Positions 45,161 to 57,600 of a stretch of DNA of 64,000 nucleotides are shown here, one piece after another. Source of the stretch: Panicum virgatum (taxonomy: Eukaryota; Streptophyta; Magnoliopsida; Poales; Poaceae); contig NC_053148.1 in NCBI RefSeq assembly GCF_016808335.1, positions 377,001 to 441,000 of the forward strand. The letters run 5' to 3'. The stretch's first letter is position 1; each line of letters opens with the position of its first letter. The notes beneath the pieces were generated by a model. It was not told where the DNA came from and searched no databases. It saw only the letters and a program-made list of their open reading frames with translations. A program made the position numbers and the translations under genes.

Positions 45161-46510
45161 GGCTGTCTGCACTCGTCATACTCTAAATTCACCCTCTATA
45201 AAGAATATTCTATCTTGGTCATCAAAATTCTCTCATCTACACTTAGTTTTGTCGCACTCATCTTACTCTATATCCCATCCTCTATGCCAACTACCTAACC
45301 GCGGGACCCATATGTCAGCCCCACACCGCCCCCTTCTCTCCCTCCTGGAACTCTCTGCCCGCGCCCACCCCCTTCCCCCGCTCTCTCCCCCTCCCCATCC
45401 CCTCTGCCGCAACACCCACCGCCCCTCCTATGGCGCACGGCGGCGGACTCCTCGGCGGCGGAATCGAGTCGCGGGCGCGGCGGGTTGGACGGCGGTGCCC
45501 TCACTCTTCCTCTCGTGGACTGCCGCCTCGGCCATCCCCGGCGCGGGCGAGCTCCGCGCGGGCGGGCGAGCTTCGCGCTGCCACGGGCGAGCTCCGGTCT
45601 CCCCTGCGCAGGGCCTCGCCGCGGCGGCCGGCCTCCCTCGCCTCCCATGGCCGGCGCGCGCGGCCAGGCGGAGCGCACGGCCGGGCGGCGAGCGCGGGCG
45701 AGCACGGGCGAGCGGCCGGCGAGCGTGCGGAGCAAAGGCGGGCAGCCGGCGAGCGCGCCGAGCAAGGGCGGACGGCGGCGCGGCCTCGAGCTCGGCCACG
45801 GCGGTGCGGCGGAGGCCCTCACGCGGCGAGCGGGGGCCGGCGAGCTCGCTGTGGGCTAGCGGCCGCGCGTCGGGCGGCGAGCGCGCTGCGGGCGGCGCGT
45901 GGCAGCCGCGGCGGCTCGGTCCTCTTCTTCTCCCTCTCTGTCTGCCGGCGGGCGGCGGGGCAGTGAGCTGCAGCTCCTTCGGGCCCGGTGAGGTCTCCTT
46001 CGCTGGCGCGCGGCCCCCTCCCCTACCTCTCCTCCGCCGGCGGGCGGCGCGGAGCGGCACGGAGCTTGCGGCCCCCTCCACTGCCTCTCCTCCGTCGGCG
46101 AGCGGCGCGCGCGGGAGGGCGGCGTGGAGCTTGCGGCCCCCTCCCCCCTTGCGGCCCGTCCCTGCCCCCGGCGGCGGAGCTCCGCCCGCGGCCTCCATGC
46201 CGCCGGTGTCCGAGTTGGAGCTGCGCGGCGTGGCGGCGGAGGCGGAGGCGTGTAGGTGCGACGCGCGGGCGGCGGAGCAGGAGCAGAGGAAGGAGGTGTA
46301 GCAGGGGCGGCCGACGAGTAGTCTTGGTGGTTGGGGTGCGCGGCGATGGAGACGGGCCCCACTCGTAGCGGAGGAACGCTACCTCCGCTGGGATTAGCAG
46401 ATGACGAGCCGTCCGCTTCCATCCAGTACCTGATAGAGGGCGCCGCTGCGGGGATCCGGAACGCTATCCTGTCCTCCAGGACGACGATAGCGTACCCGGT
46501 GCACGCAGTC
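45161..46510 (+). mobile_element. Harbinger-like Pack element 2, uninterrupted, 1350 bp
   Basis: TAA lies on both sides (45158-45160, 46511-46513). The inverted ends are GGCTGTCTGCACTC and GGTGCACGCAGTC. The left arm (CTCTAAATTCACCCTCTATA) is AT-rich. The core at 45300-46440 is extremely GC-rich with long Arg/Ala/Pro frames on both strands (up to 350 codons) but no recognisable domain. It is the only family copy here without inserts, so it gives the reference structure for the other two. Confidence 0.75.
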
Positions 46511-46657
46511 TAACCCAACAGGAGCAGTCGAGCCTGCCTTCTTGCCGTTGCAGTTGCGGACCAACAGCTAGCGCGTTCCACATTCCACAAAGCAATATGT
46601 ACTGGTTTATTTTTTAAAATTATCGTTGCGTCACATATTGTTCAGATAGTATAACAA

Positions 46658-49562
46658 CTAGCAAGATGGCCCACGCAAATAGCGCGGGAGCTAGCTCTTT
46701 TTGTTTTAAAATTTAAGCTCTTTTTTATTGTAAAATAAATTTGTCCAAATATTTTTTGTCTCATTGTCATTCTTTTGTTCAAGTGGCACATTTTTTGTTT
46801 CATTGTCATTGTTTTGTTCAAATGGCACGAACCGAGGTGTCACATTTTTCATCATATTTGTGTCGGATGATGAACTCTTAGTAAAAATAGTATATTTCTA
46901 AAAATAGTATCTTATATAGAAATATATCTCTTGTGCTTATTGAAAGTATTGTATTTTTGGTATTGTAATGTGAATTCGTGCTAGAGAGTTTTAGGTACGG
47001 TGATAAACTATTCTTAAGATTAGAAGATATGGGTGCGTAGTGGTTCTATGTAGTTAGCAGGTGAATGTAGTCCAGACCCACTCAACCTGAACCAAATTAT
47101 TATGTCCAGCTCGATTAGTTATATTTGACTTCTTTGTTCGATCTTGTTTTGGCGAATACATTATTCATTTGTCTTGTAGCCATACCTTGAAGGCCATAGC
47201 AGCGTTGCATCTTTAATTTTTGCATAGGTGATGTGGCGTCAAGAAATAAACCGTGCTGAGGGATGTGTTTGCCATAGCTAGGGGCCACATCCATGGTGCA
47301 TCTTCCTGCTATGGCAAATGATGTGGGCAATGATATCGTAGAAGTTGAAGCATTCCTCGATGCAAGCTCCTTCTCATATAACCGCATGATCCACAATGCA
47401 TATTAACTTTTCCTATTGTTTTCATACTAATGAAGAGATCCTTCTACCCGATTTATCATGTTTAACTTCCATACAAAATCTAAGTCATATTAATCCATAT
47501 TCAACTACAACAAACTTGATCTTTTTTATTCATCTATTTTTATATATTCTTCTAATACATCAATCGGTTATAACTTGCATCTATTGTTTACAAACAACAT
47601 AAGACTAATTTTGGGTCTAAACTTCGCACCTAGTGCCATCCTACGGGCAACTTTCAGACCGAGCTCAGGCTTTCCACCATTTCTTAGTTGAAAAATAATT
47701 AAATTATAATGTTGGGCCATTCTCTCGAGGCCGAACATCTCAGGCCTGATTTCCTCCAATCCTAATCCTACAAAGGGGTTAGCGGGGCAAGACCCAATGG
47801 GCTCGAGCAGGGTCTAAAATGCTTATATTTACCATTAATATGATAATTTCTTGCCCTCAACATTAACATGGTGGCCTAATGTTTTTATATTGAAAATTAT
47901 GTACTAAGTAGATAGATCTGGGTATCAAGATTTTTTTATTTATGCATCGACTAATTATATTCTACATGGGTTTTTGATCTATGTAATTTGCTTGGAAATA
48001 AAACTTTTCACTATTTTTCTTTCCAATATAGTTATTTAATACATGTATTTGATATGGAATTTTTTTTACTATTTACTTAAAATTTATTTAGAATACTACT
48101 ATCTTTCCTTCTATTGTAATTTTATTAAGCTATTTATTGGTCGTACTCAAGATGAATTCTTGGGATCAATCTACATAATTAGAGCATCATACAAAATCAA
48201 TGATGTGAGTTATTTCTTTCTCAAATAGCAAGGTAGCTTCAAGTCATATTTCAAAATTTAGCTATTGGCAAATTTTATTGCATAAGCTCTATACATAAGT
48301 AATTTGCTATCCAATATTATTGGAAATCAAATGCCAATTTCTAATATTTTAATTAAGTAATTAGTTATTTATCCAAGGTATTTGCCATAGACTCTATATT
48401 CATCTTGGTTTCATCCCAATTTGTATACAAATAAACTACAAATTTCCTTTTTTTCTTAATTCTTAATTTAGCTATTTATTAACCTCATTCGTCGTTAGCT
48501 CTTAGGACAACTTCCTCTCCTTATTCTTCTAAAAAAACTTTAAATTTTATTGTTTATTAATTTCTTTGACATGAGCTCTTTAGTAAACTATTAATGTTAT
48601 CAATTTAATTTCTGAATTTATCCATGAACTCTTTATGTTACTGTAGACTGGTCATAATAAAACCCAACGTTGTGTATTCTTTTCTTTTCTTTTTTTATTT
48701 TCTAGATTAATATTTTAAGCTCTAGTCTCTGTTGACAAACTGGCGGCTTTGTTTTAACACCATGGTATTAAATGCAAAAAATTGTTATAAGGTTGAGTGA
48801 GCACTTTATAAGAGAGGCAAAGTTGACCTTTTTAGCCGTTGATTAAATAGATTATTGGTGCCCACGGACACGTAGACCTCGTTGAATGCATTCTATTTGA
48901 ATGTTCACACGACCTATTTGGAGTTCGGATCATGGAGTTACGTTTGGCGTAAGATTAGAAAAAGGAAGCTACAGTAACAACAGGTACTTTATACAAAAGA
49001 GAGTGTTGATTTGCGAGTGTGATGATGAATGTGCTTGTGTAGATTAATATTACCGCCTACTCTAATTAGCGAATGAAGGAGCCTGGCCGTTCTTAACTAT
49101 TGCCCCTTACCAATTTATGATTACTATTGATGACGTGGAGTATTATTACAACAGCTTTTAACAATCAATCAGTCATTGTTCGTGAGGTGGTAGGTAGGAA
49201 TGTGTTCATGTGGCATGCTGGTGCTTGCTTCTATTAACATGACAATTTTTACTTCTCTTGCCAAAGATGGACTCTCTAGGCTAGCCTGGACCGGTAGATC
49301 TTTTCTAATTAATTTGACAATTCCTTACTTTTTTTGTTGGACGTGGACTATCTAGCCTGGACCGGTAGATCTTTTCTAATTAATTCTGACAATTTCTTAC
49401 TTCTTTTGTTGGATGTGGACTCTCTAGATTAATCTAGACTGTTAGATCATCATAAAATCCGATGGTGCAAATACTTATCTTTTTTAGATTAACGTGAGAA
49501 TTTCTAAACCCTCTCGGCGAACGTGGTGGCTTCTTTTAACACTCCCTTATATATATAATAGA
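46658..49562 (-). mobile_element. Non-autonomous Helitron, 2905 bp
   Basis: On the minus strand it starts TCTATTATATATATAAGG after an A. It ends with a hairpin (CCCGCGCTATTTGCGTGGG) and then CTAG followed by a host T, the standard Helitron 3' end. The interior is AT-rich with no RepHel gene and no captured exon that I can recognise; short frames such as 47115-47396 (minus) have no known domain. Confidence 0.75.
49268..49440. repeat. Tandem duplication of ~83 bp inside the Helitron
   Basis: The block TAGCCTGGACCGGTAGATCT followed by TTTCTAATTAATT and a TTGTTGGA-TGGACT segment occurs twice in succession. A third, more diverged copy covers GTGGACTCTCTAGATTAATC. Confidence 0.75.
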
Positions 49563-49693
49563 TGCCACATTTCTATGTTAGATGTTACGACTTTTTTTTT
49601 TTGCGGGTGAGATGTTACGACGTTCAATTCCACAAATTAAATATGGTTCACTCTGATAACATTATTGATAACATTATTCATCATATTGTATTA

Positions 49694-50880
49694 GAGTAAA
49701 GTCCATTTTTGGCCATCCAACTCTTGCCTCGGTTTGGTTTTAGCCATCGAACTCCAAAACCGGGTATCCTTGGCCATCGAACTCTCAAAACCGTTCATAT
49801 TTAGCCATCCCGGTGGTTTTGGATGTGGTTTTGCTGACGTGGCTGCCACATATTGGTGGGACCCACCTGTCATTTTTTTATCTCTCTCATATTTCTCTCT
49901 TTCTTCCCCCTCTCTCTCCTATTTCTCTCTCCGCCGCGTGCAGGGCCCTCCCTCCTCTCCGGCGTGTGCGGCCCTCCACCCCCTCCCTCCTCTCCGGCCC
50001 CCTCCCTTGCTCCCACGGCTGGTGGCCTGCGCGGCGCGGGCGTGAAGGCCGATGCGGGAGCGGCGGCCGGCCTCGCGAGGAACGGCGGGGAGCCTCGGCG
50101 GGCCTCCGGTGGCGCTGGCCCGTGGTGGGGCTGCAGCTCGCTTGCCTGGCGGCGCTGGCCCGCGGCGGCGCTCGAGCTCGCCAAGCCGGCGGTGCAGGCC
50201 CGAGGCGGAGCTCGAGCTCGCCCGGCCGCCTCGCATGCCTAGGCAACCATCGCCTCCCTCTTCTCGGCCGCCTCGGCACGAACCGATCTCGGGAGCTGCC
50301 GCCTTCTCCGCGACGACGTCGGCGAGCTTCCTGTAGCGACTCCGTCCGCAGGTGGTGCCATCCCCTTGCTGCAGCACGTCGGCGAGGCCCGAGTGGCTGC
50401 GCCCCTCACGCGCCATGGCCGCCGCCCGCCGCCGACTGGACCAGCAACGGCGCTCGCTAGCTCCATCCGAGCTCGCCCGCCGCGCGCTGCAACAGAGGGA
50501 GAGGGGGGGGGAGGGAGGCGCCGCCGGCTGAGGTCGGAATTGGGTCGCCGGGCACGAGGAGGAGGGAGAGAGAGACCGGCGGAGCTCCGAGGACGCCGCG
50601 CCATGGCCTCCGCCGGCGAGCAGGAAGGAGAGAGAGGAGGAAGGAGATGAGATAGGAGAGAGAAAGAGGGAGATAGAGAGAAGAGAGAGGGGTTGTAATG
50701 CTGACAAGTGGGCCCCACTGCCACGCGGCGTCCACGTCAGCGAAACCGGCCACCAAAACAGCCGGATGGCCAAATGTGAACGGTTTTAATAGTTCAGTGG
50801 TCAAAGATACCCGGTTTTGGAGTTCGATGGCTAAAACCAAACCGAGGCAAGAGTTGGATGGCCAAAAATGGACTTTACTC
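49694..50880. mobile_element. Pack-MULE-like element with long inverted arms, 1187 bp
   Basis: A perfect 9-bp duplication, ATTGTATTA, lies at 49685-49693 and 50881-50889. The inverted arms begin GAGTAAAGTCCATTTTTGGC. They include mirrored words such as GGTTTGGTTTTAGCCATCGA and AAAACCGGGTATC, and extend about 200 bp through CT-rich sequence. The core (about 49930-50640) is GC-rich with overlapping Arg/Ala/Pro frames, like captured genic DNA, but I recognise no donor gene. Confidence 0.88.
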
Positions 50881-50993
50881 ATTGTATTATTAGCATCTAT
50901 CTTTTCTTGCTATTGCTGCCTTTCCTATTCTTGTTGCTATAATTCAACACACCTTATCCAATCCTTAACTACATGATCTTGAGGTCTAACTTA

Positions 50994-51306
50994 GGGTGCG
51001 TTGATGTATTTGGAGTGCCAAAACTTTTAGTCTAAAGTTTTTGCTTCAAATCTTTTAGCATACAAAACTTTACATCTTGATGTTTAGATGCATAGCAGAA
51101 CAGCAAAAGTTGTCAAATACCATAAGTTACTCTCTTGGCTCATCCCCAATGCGATTTTGGTGTTTTTTGGGACTCCTGACTCCCAAATGCCAATAGTTTT
51201 GCATCCCAACTTTTGCTACCTTTTGCCTATGGTGTTTAGATCCATTTTGCCAAAAAGTAAGAAAAACAGCAAAAGTTTTGGTAAAAATGGGGAACTAAAC
51301 ACCACC
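50994..51306. mobile_element. Tourist/Harbinger MITE upstream of MTR4, 313 bp
   Basis: TTA lies on both sides (50991-50993, 51307-51309). The ends are GGGTGCGTTGATGTATTTGG and GGAACTAAACACCACC. It contains many AACTTTTG/CAAAAGTT words in inverted pairs. Confidence 0.8.
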
Positions 51307-51309
51307 TTA

Positions 51310-51609
51310 GGGGCTGTACAAAGTTATTGGACAAATATCATATCATGAGGTAATTTGTATAAGGTGTGGGATAATAATAAAATTATAGTCGAATGATACG
51401 AAATTTAGACAGTTTTGCCTAAGTTGTTTTGTCGAGGCCAGCGTCATCTCTTCGACGAAGAATACGCTTTCCCGGGAGCAAAACGACTTCCATAGCTGCA
51501 AGCGGGTTGCAGACAGACGGGGCCACGGGGCCCAACTTTCTCCTCGCGCGCGCGACCAACTCCCCCTTTAAACCCTAGTAGCGCCGCCGCCGCCGCCCCC
51601 GCCGCCGCC
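51310..51609 (+). promoter_or_regulatory. Promoter and 5' UTR of the MTR4 helicase gene, with a telo-box
   Basis: A telo-box-like AAACCCTAG lies at 51570-51578, 32 bp before the ATG. It is followed by a GCCGCC-rich leader giving a strong start context (GCCGCCATGG). Telo-boxes are common in plant genes for ribosome biogenesis and RNA processing, which suits this gene. No clear TATA box is seen. Confidence 0.6.
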
Positions 51610-54600
51610 ATGGAGACCCTCAAGCGCAAGGCCCCGGACGGACCTGCGCCTGCCGACAACGCCTCCCCTCTCAAGGCGCCGCGCGCAGACGCCGCGGAGC
51701 CTCCCGCCCGCACCACCCTCGCCGCCGCGGATCCCATCGCCTGCGTGCACGACGTCTCCTACCCGGAAGGCTACGACGCGGCCGCCTCTGCCTCCCGCGT
51801 GCTCGCCGGCGGTGCTGAGCGCTCTGAGCCCGCCAAGAAGTTCCCCTTCCAGCTCGACCCGTTCCAGGCCGAGGCCATACGCTGCCTCGACAACGGCGAA
51901 TCCGTCATGGTAACAACGTCCGAAGTTTTATCTTGCTTTCTCCTCAGTGCGTGCATTGCCTCAGTTTATCATGCCCGAGGGCAAAAATTCCCCGTTGCAT
52001 TTGTCCACACAGCTCGGTGCATGCGTCCCGCCAAATTATGTTTTTTTTAGCTCCAGTGCCCCCTGAATTAGAACACGGGCCTCCTCAAATTACCTTCACT
52101 CAAGGCAATCTGTGCTCATCAACCTGCGGTAGTGTCGATTAGCAATTTAGCATTCATCATTGACGACGAGTTCCTGATTCTCTGACGAGCTGTATGGCAT
52201 CAGAGCACAGCTCTTAGAGATATCCTCCACCCCCCCCCCCCCCCCCCCCCCCGAAAATCTGCTTTGCTGTTCTATGTATACTGGCAGACCGTTTCTCTTA
52301 CGTCAGCTAAGTTTTCTGTCTCTAATTGATGTTTCTATATGTTGCTTTTGTGCATTTACAGGTTTCAGCTCATACATCAGCTGGAAAGACAGTGGTCGCC
52401 TTGTATGCGATAGCAATGTCTCTGCGCAACCAACAGCGTGTCATCTATACGTCTCCAATCAAGGCATTGAGCAACCAAAAATACAGAGAGTTCAAAGAAG
52501 AGTTCTCTGATGTTGGTCTCATGACTGGGGATGTCACAATTGAGCCGAATGCCTCCTGCCTGGTACTAGTTGCTTCTCGCACTATTCTTTCAGATCACTT
52601 CTTTGTATGTATCCGTGCTTGGCTCTTAAAAGCATGCCCTGTCTATGTAGGTCATGACCACGGAAATTTGGCGGAGCATGCAGTACAAAGGATCTGAGAT
52701 CATGAGGGAAGTTGCTTGGGTTATATTTGATGAGGTGCATTACATGCGGGATAGAGAGAGAGGAGTGGTGTGGGAGGAGAGTATAGTGATGGCTCCCAAG
52801 AACTCACGTTTCGTGTTCCTCTCAGCTACTGTACCAAATGCAAAGGAGTTTGCTGATTGGGTAGCTAAGGTCTGTTGCCAAGCTTCCCTAGTTCTATCCG
52901 TTTTTCTTTTGCTATGTTGACATTGGGTGTTTGACCGAAGATTCAATGATTTTCATCTCCAACTCATCTACTTGTTAGAACGCATTTTCTGGTGCTAATT
53001 GGTCAAGCATTTATATACGTTTGCAGTATATTGCCATTTTGTTAATAGTGGAGGTTGTTTTGTTTCTCAGGTACATAAACAACCTTGCCATATAGTATAC
53101 ACCGACTACCGACCCACACCTCTCCAGCACTATGTATTTCCTTCAGGAGGGGATGGATTATATCTGGTAGTGGATGAGAAGGGCAAGTTCAGAGAGGACA
53201 GTTTCCAGAAAGCATTGAATGTGCTTGTCCCTGCTAGTGGCGGTGACAAGAAGAAGGAAAATGGGAAGTGGCAGAAAGGTATCGTGGCAGGCAAATCTAG
53301 TGAGGAAAGTGACATATTCAAGATGGTTAAAATGATAATTCAGCGTCAATATGATCCTGTGATACTTTTCAGCTTTAGCAAAAGGGAATGCGAATTTCTT
53401 GCTATGCAGGTAGTCAATTTAGATAACAGAAATATTTTGTGATTTCATGAAAGAATATAAAAAAATAATTTGATTCATATTTACTATCCTTGCTGTGTGC
53501 AATAGATGGCTAAGATGGACTTGAACGAGGATGATGAGAAGGCAAACATTGAAACTATTTTTTGGAGTGCTATGGATTTGCTATCTGATGATGACAAAAA
53601 GCTTCCTCAGGCAAGTTATTCCATCGCTTCTTAATTTTTGTCTCAGGTATTCCCTATAGGTGTCATGCGGATGTTTGTTGATGGCAGTCTTATGGAATGC
53701 TTTTCAAAGCTATTTATTGTGCTACAAATTAACCATTTAAAATATTTCTATTTGTAATACGTGAATCAGCAGTGGTACTGGTAAGCAATGCTACGAATTC
53801 ATAATTATTTTAAAACTGAGTCATCAGAGCCTTTCCAGGTTTCAAACATGCTGCCCTTACTGAAACGCGGTATTGGCGTGCATCATTCTGGTCTGTTGCC
53901 CATCTTGAAGGAAGTGATTGAGATTCTCTTCCAGGAGGGCCTCATCAAGGTTAGCAAATTTTATGAATCTTATCATGTCTTGAGTCTATTATTGCTTAGC
54001 CTCAAAAGTAGCACATTGCTGGAGTTATATCAGCACCCCTCAGCTACATTTTATTTGGAGCAATGATAGTTAATCGTAGATACTTTTCCATACATTTTGC
54101 ACCTTTTTGCTTCAAACAAGAATTTCATGCTTCGAAAAGTTATGTGATAGTGCTTGATCTGATTCCCAGGAGAACAGATTCTGCTAGTTGCTACTGTGTT
54201 CTAATTCATAATGAAACTGGAACAATTCTTTAATTTGCAACACACAAAATGGATAGATCAGGGTTGGGTGATTCTAGGCTGCTATTTTCCATTGAACTTG
54301 AGTTTCTAAATTTGAGGACAAATTCAAACTATTTGCTACTTAAGGACAAATTCAAACTACTGGCTACTTTCTTTCAGAGTGTTCTCATCTCTGGTTACTG
54401 CCATGTACCGTCTTTACTTTGAGAAATGTGTCATGTTATGTTCTTTTATTCTCTTCTGAATAATGATGGCGTGCTTCACTGAGTCTGTTTATAATGTTTC
54501 CTTTGCAAGACTATGATGTGTGTTGTGGCTTCTTATTTCTTGCCGATATTAAAGCCTGGTGTTATAGTGTTTGTTTGCCACAGAAACATTCAGTATTGGG

Positions 54601-57600
54601 CTGAACATGCCTGCAAAGACTGTTGTGTTTACCAATGTGCGAAAATTTGATGGAGACCGATTCAGATGGTTGTCGAGTGGTGAGTACATCCAGATGAGTG
54701 GCCGTGCTGGTCGTCGAGGTATTGATCAGCGTGGTATATGTATCCTGATGGTAGACGAGAAAATGGAGCCTTCAACTGCCAAAATGATGCTGAAAGGAAG
54801 TGCTGATAGTTTGAACAGGTACATATCATGGATTCCTGACATTTCTGGCACCTGTAGAGCATAGTTATTATCTAGCCTGTCGAATGGTCTGAATGAAAAC
54901 AAAACAAACCGCGATGGACAGATCCTCTCAAATATGAATAATTACTTTGTTAGCATTGTTAGACAGGTCCATGCTGATAAATGTTTATGCTACCCATGTG
55001 TAATATGCCTGTTCCTTGCATCCTAAAATCTTGAGTTATGCCAACACTCAAGTTTTGATCTGCTATCCTTTATATTGTTTTGAGTCATTATGGAAACTGT
55101 TCTGTTCTACATGCTTATTGCTCTCACACTCCTACCCTTCTGTTTATTAGTGCCTTTCATCTGAGCTACAATATGCTGTTAAATCAAATGAGATCTGAGG
55201 ATGGAGATCCAGAAAAGCTTCTTCGGTTTTCATTTTACCAATTCCAGGCTGATCGAGCTCTCCCTGATCTTGAGGTTTGTTGACATGTCTATGATTTCCT
55301 CCTCTTTGAAGTGAAGAATTTACTTATGCCCTGAGTATTCTTCATGGTCATCCTTCATGCATCACATATTTATCATAGTTGACAGCCATCAAACACATAT
55401 TTCGTGCATTTATTAACTTGTTGCCTGTTGAAACTTGTACTTTTACACACTTTATCGTGTACCTGCTCCACAGTTCATCTGCTGCTATGGACTTATTTTA
55501 ACGGGTCCTTTAGGTTCGTCTTTTAGTGATTTTCTGAGGGAATACTCCCTGGGGAAGTAAAGTTGACAGCTTTACATTAAAATTCAATACAGAACAACCT
55601 CTCCCAAGTTTAACATGTTCCTTCTGGCACCACTTTTGTTGCTAGTTTTTCTGTGTATGATGTTGCATGTTCAAAAAAAGGAGCATGGGCATGCAAGCAT
55701 TTTTGGATGCCTTCCAGAGTACTTGAGAGATGTATCCATGCACAATAAGACTTTTTTTTTCTCGAACGCGCAGGAGAACTGCGCATCAATATATTAAGCA
55801 GAAAAAAGGGGAAAAGAAACCTGGAGTGTACCAGAATTAAGGGCCTGCAACCCACCCTTATACAAAAACAGTTTTTTATCAAAAGGAAATAAACTAGACC
55901 AAACAAAACACATGACCCGAACCACCTAAGAGGCAGGGGCTGCCAGGGCGAGGAGGTGAGAAACCCCTCGAGCTCCAGCGACCGACCACTGATGCATCTC
56001 TTCTTGGATGGTTGCAACAACATAGGGTAAGTTAGGAGTGACTCCATCAAACACACAGCTATTGCGGTGCTTCCAAATGGACCAGGCCCCTAGGATGATG
56101 ATGGAATAAGTCCTTTTTGCACTTGACCAGTCACCCTGTTACTCACATTAGTCCACCAGTCCTCGAAGGAAGTCATTAGACACTCGTAATAGGAATTTCT
56201 GCTGCTAATCTGGTAGACTGAGTGTTTTCACCTACTGCTTTTATCTATAAGCACTTTTACTAAAACAGAGACACAGGAAGTCAGGAACCCAGCAACAAAG
56301 CCCCAAACCATTTCATGAAACTTGCAATAACACTCCATTTGAATTTTGTGCAGAAGCAAATCAAGGAACTGGAGTCGGATAGGAATTCCATGGTTATTGA
56401 GGAAGAGGAGAGCTTGAAGGATTACTATGATCTCTTACAACAGTACAGAAGTTTGAAGAAGGATGTCCGTGATATTGTCCTATCTCCAAAACATGTTCTG
56501 CCTTTCTTGCAACCTGGAAGGCTTGTCCGTATTCTATATAGTACAGATGGGTCGTCCACCTTCTCCATTGATGAAAATGTCACATGGGGAATTATTATAA
56601 ACTTTGAAAAAGTGAAATCCAGTGGTGAAGGTATTTAAACAGTTAATCTCATTTTCAACCTAATTTGCTAGTATGATTTCTATTTTCCTTGCATGTTTAG
56701 AATACAAAATGAATTTTATCCTGAAAATGCTTGGTGATGCATTCCGTTACAGAATTATGTTATACATTTTGATGTGGATTGGGATGGGATTTCAGGCTTA
56801 AGCTGCAGATATATCTGCATACCGTTCACTGTCATGTTCTGATGATTTATGAATTAGGATCCTTCATGGCTTTTATGGGATCTGCTCATGTTCATGAGCT
56901 TTGACCAATTGTGACAGGTGTTATAACCCCTGTCGGTGTTGTCTAGGTCTCCTACCTTGGTGATGAATTGACTGGCAGCCAAGTGCCTCTTCACTTCTTC
57001 AGAGTTGGACATAATTCTGTAGAACCATTCTGATCTCAAATGATTTGGACTTTGCAAAAATTATATAGATGCATTGATGCAGTTACCTTTTTTCTTTTGA
57101 CAAGCTGATCTTAAAAGGCTTGATTCTAGTTAGGTTTGGATTAACTATTTGCAGAGCGTAACTTTTCATCAGTTTGAATTGCAGAACTTTTGGCAGCTTT
57201 TAACCTGTAACTGTACCTAAGTTAGGACCTCTTTTTGATGAAGTGAATCTTGAATTCTCAACCACACGCAGCAAGCACATCTGATTTTAATTCCTAAAAA
57301 TACTCAGATTACTGTGATTCTAGCTATGCCTTTAAAGGTCATTGCTGAAAGGGAAAATAGCCCTTCACCTAACATCTGGTCTTGCTCTTGCAGATAGGAG
57401 GCCTGAAGATTCTGATTATACAGTTGATGTCCTTACCAGATGTTCTGTAATGAAGGATAGCAGCGGAAAGAAAACAATGAAGATTATTCCTCTGAAAGAA
57501 CGTGGAGAACCAGTTGTTATTTCACTTCCACTTTCACAGGTTACTTTGCACATTTCAGTAGTGAAGTTTTTGTCATACAGTTCTATCTCTGTGCTAAACT

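Noticed and set aside
45249..46301. 350-codon open frame in GC-rich DNA
   Set aside because: It lies inside a transposon core. Frames of similar length exist on the opposite strand and in other frames, the composition is Arg/Ala/Pro low complexity, and no domain is recognisable.
47115..47396. 93-codon minus-strand frame in the Helitron as captured gene
   Set aside because: No recognisable domain, and no flanking exon-like frame or splice context to support it.
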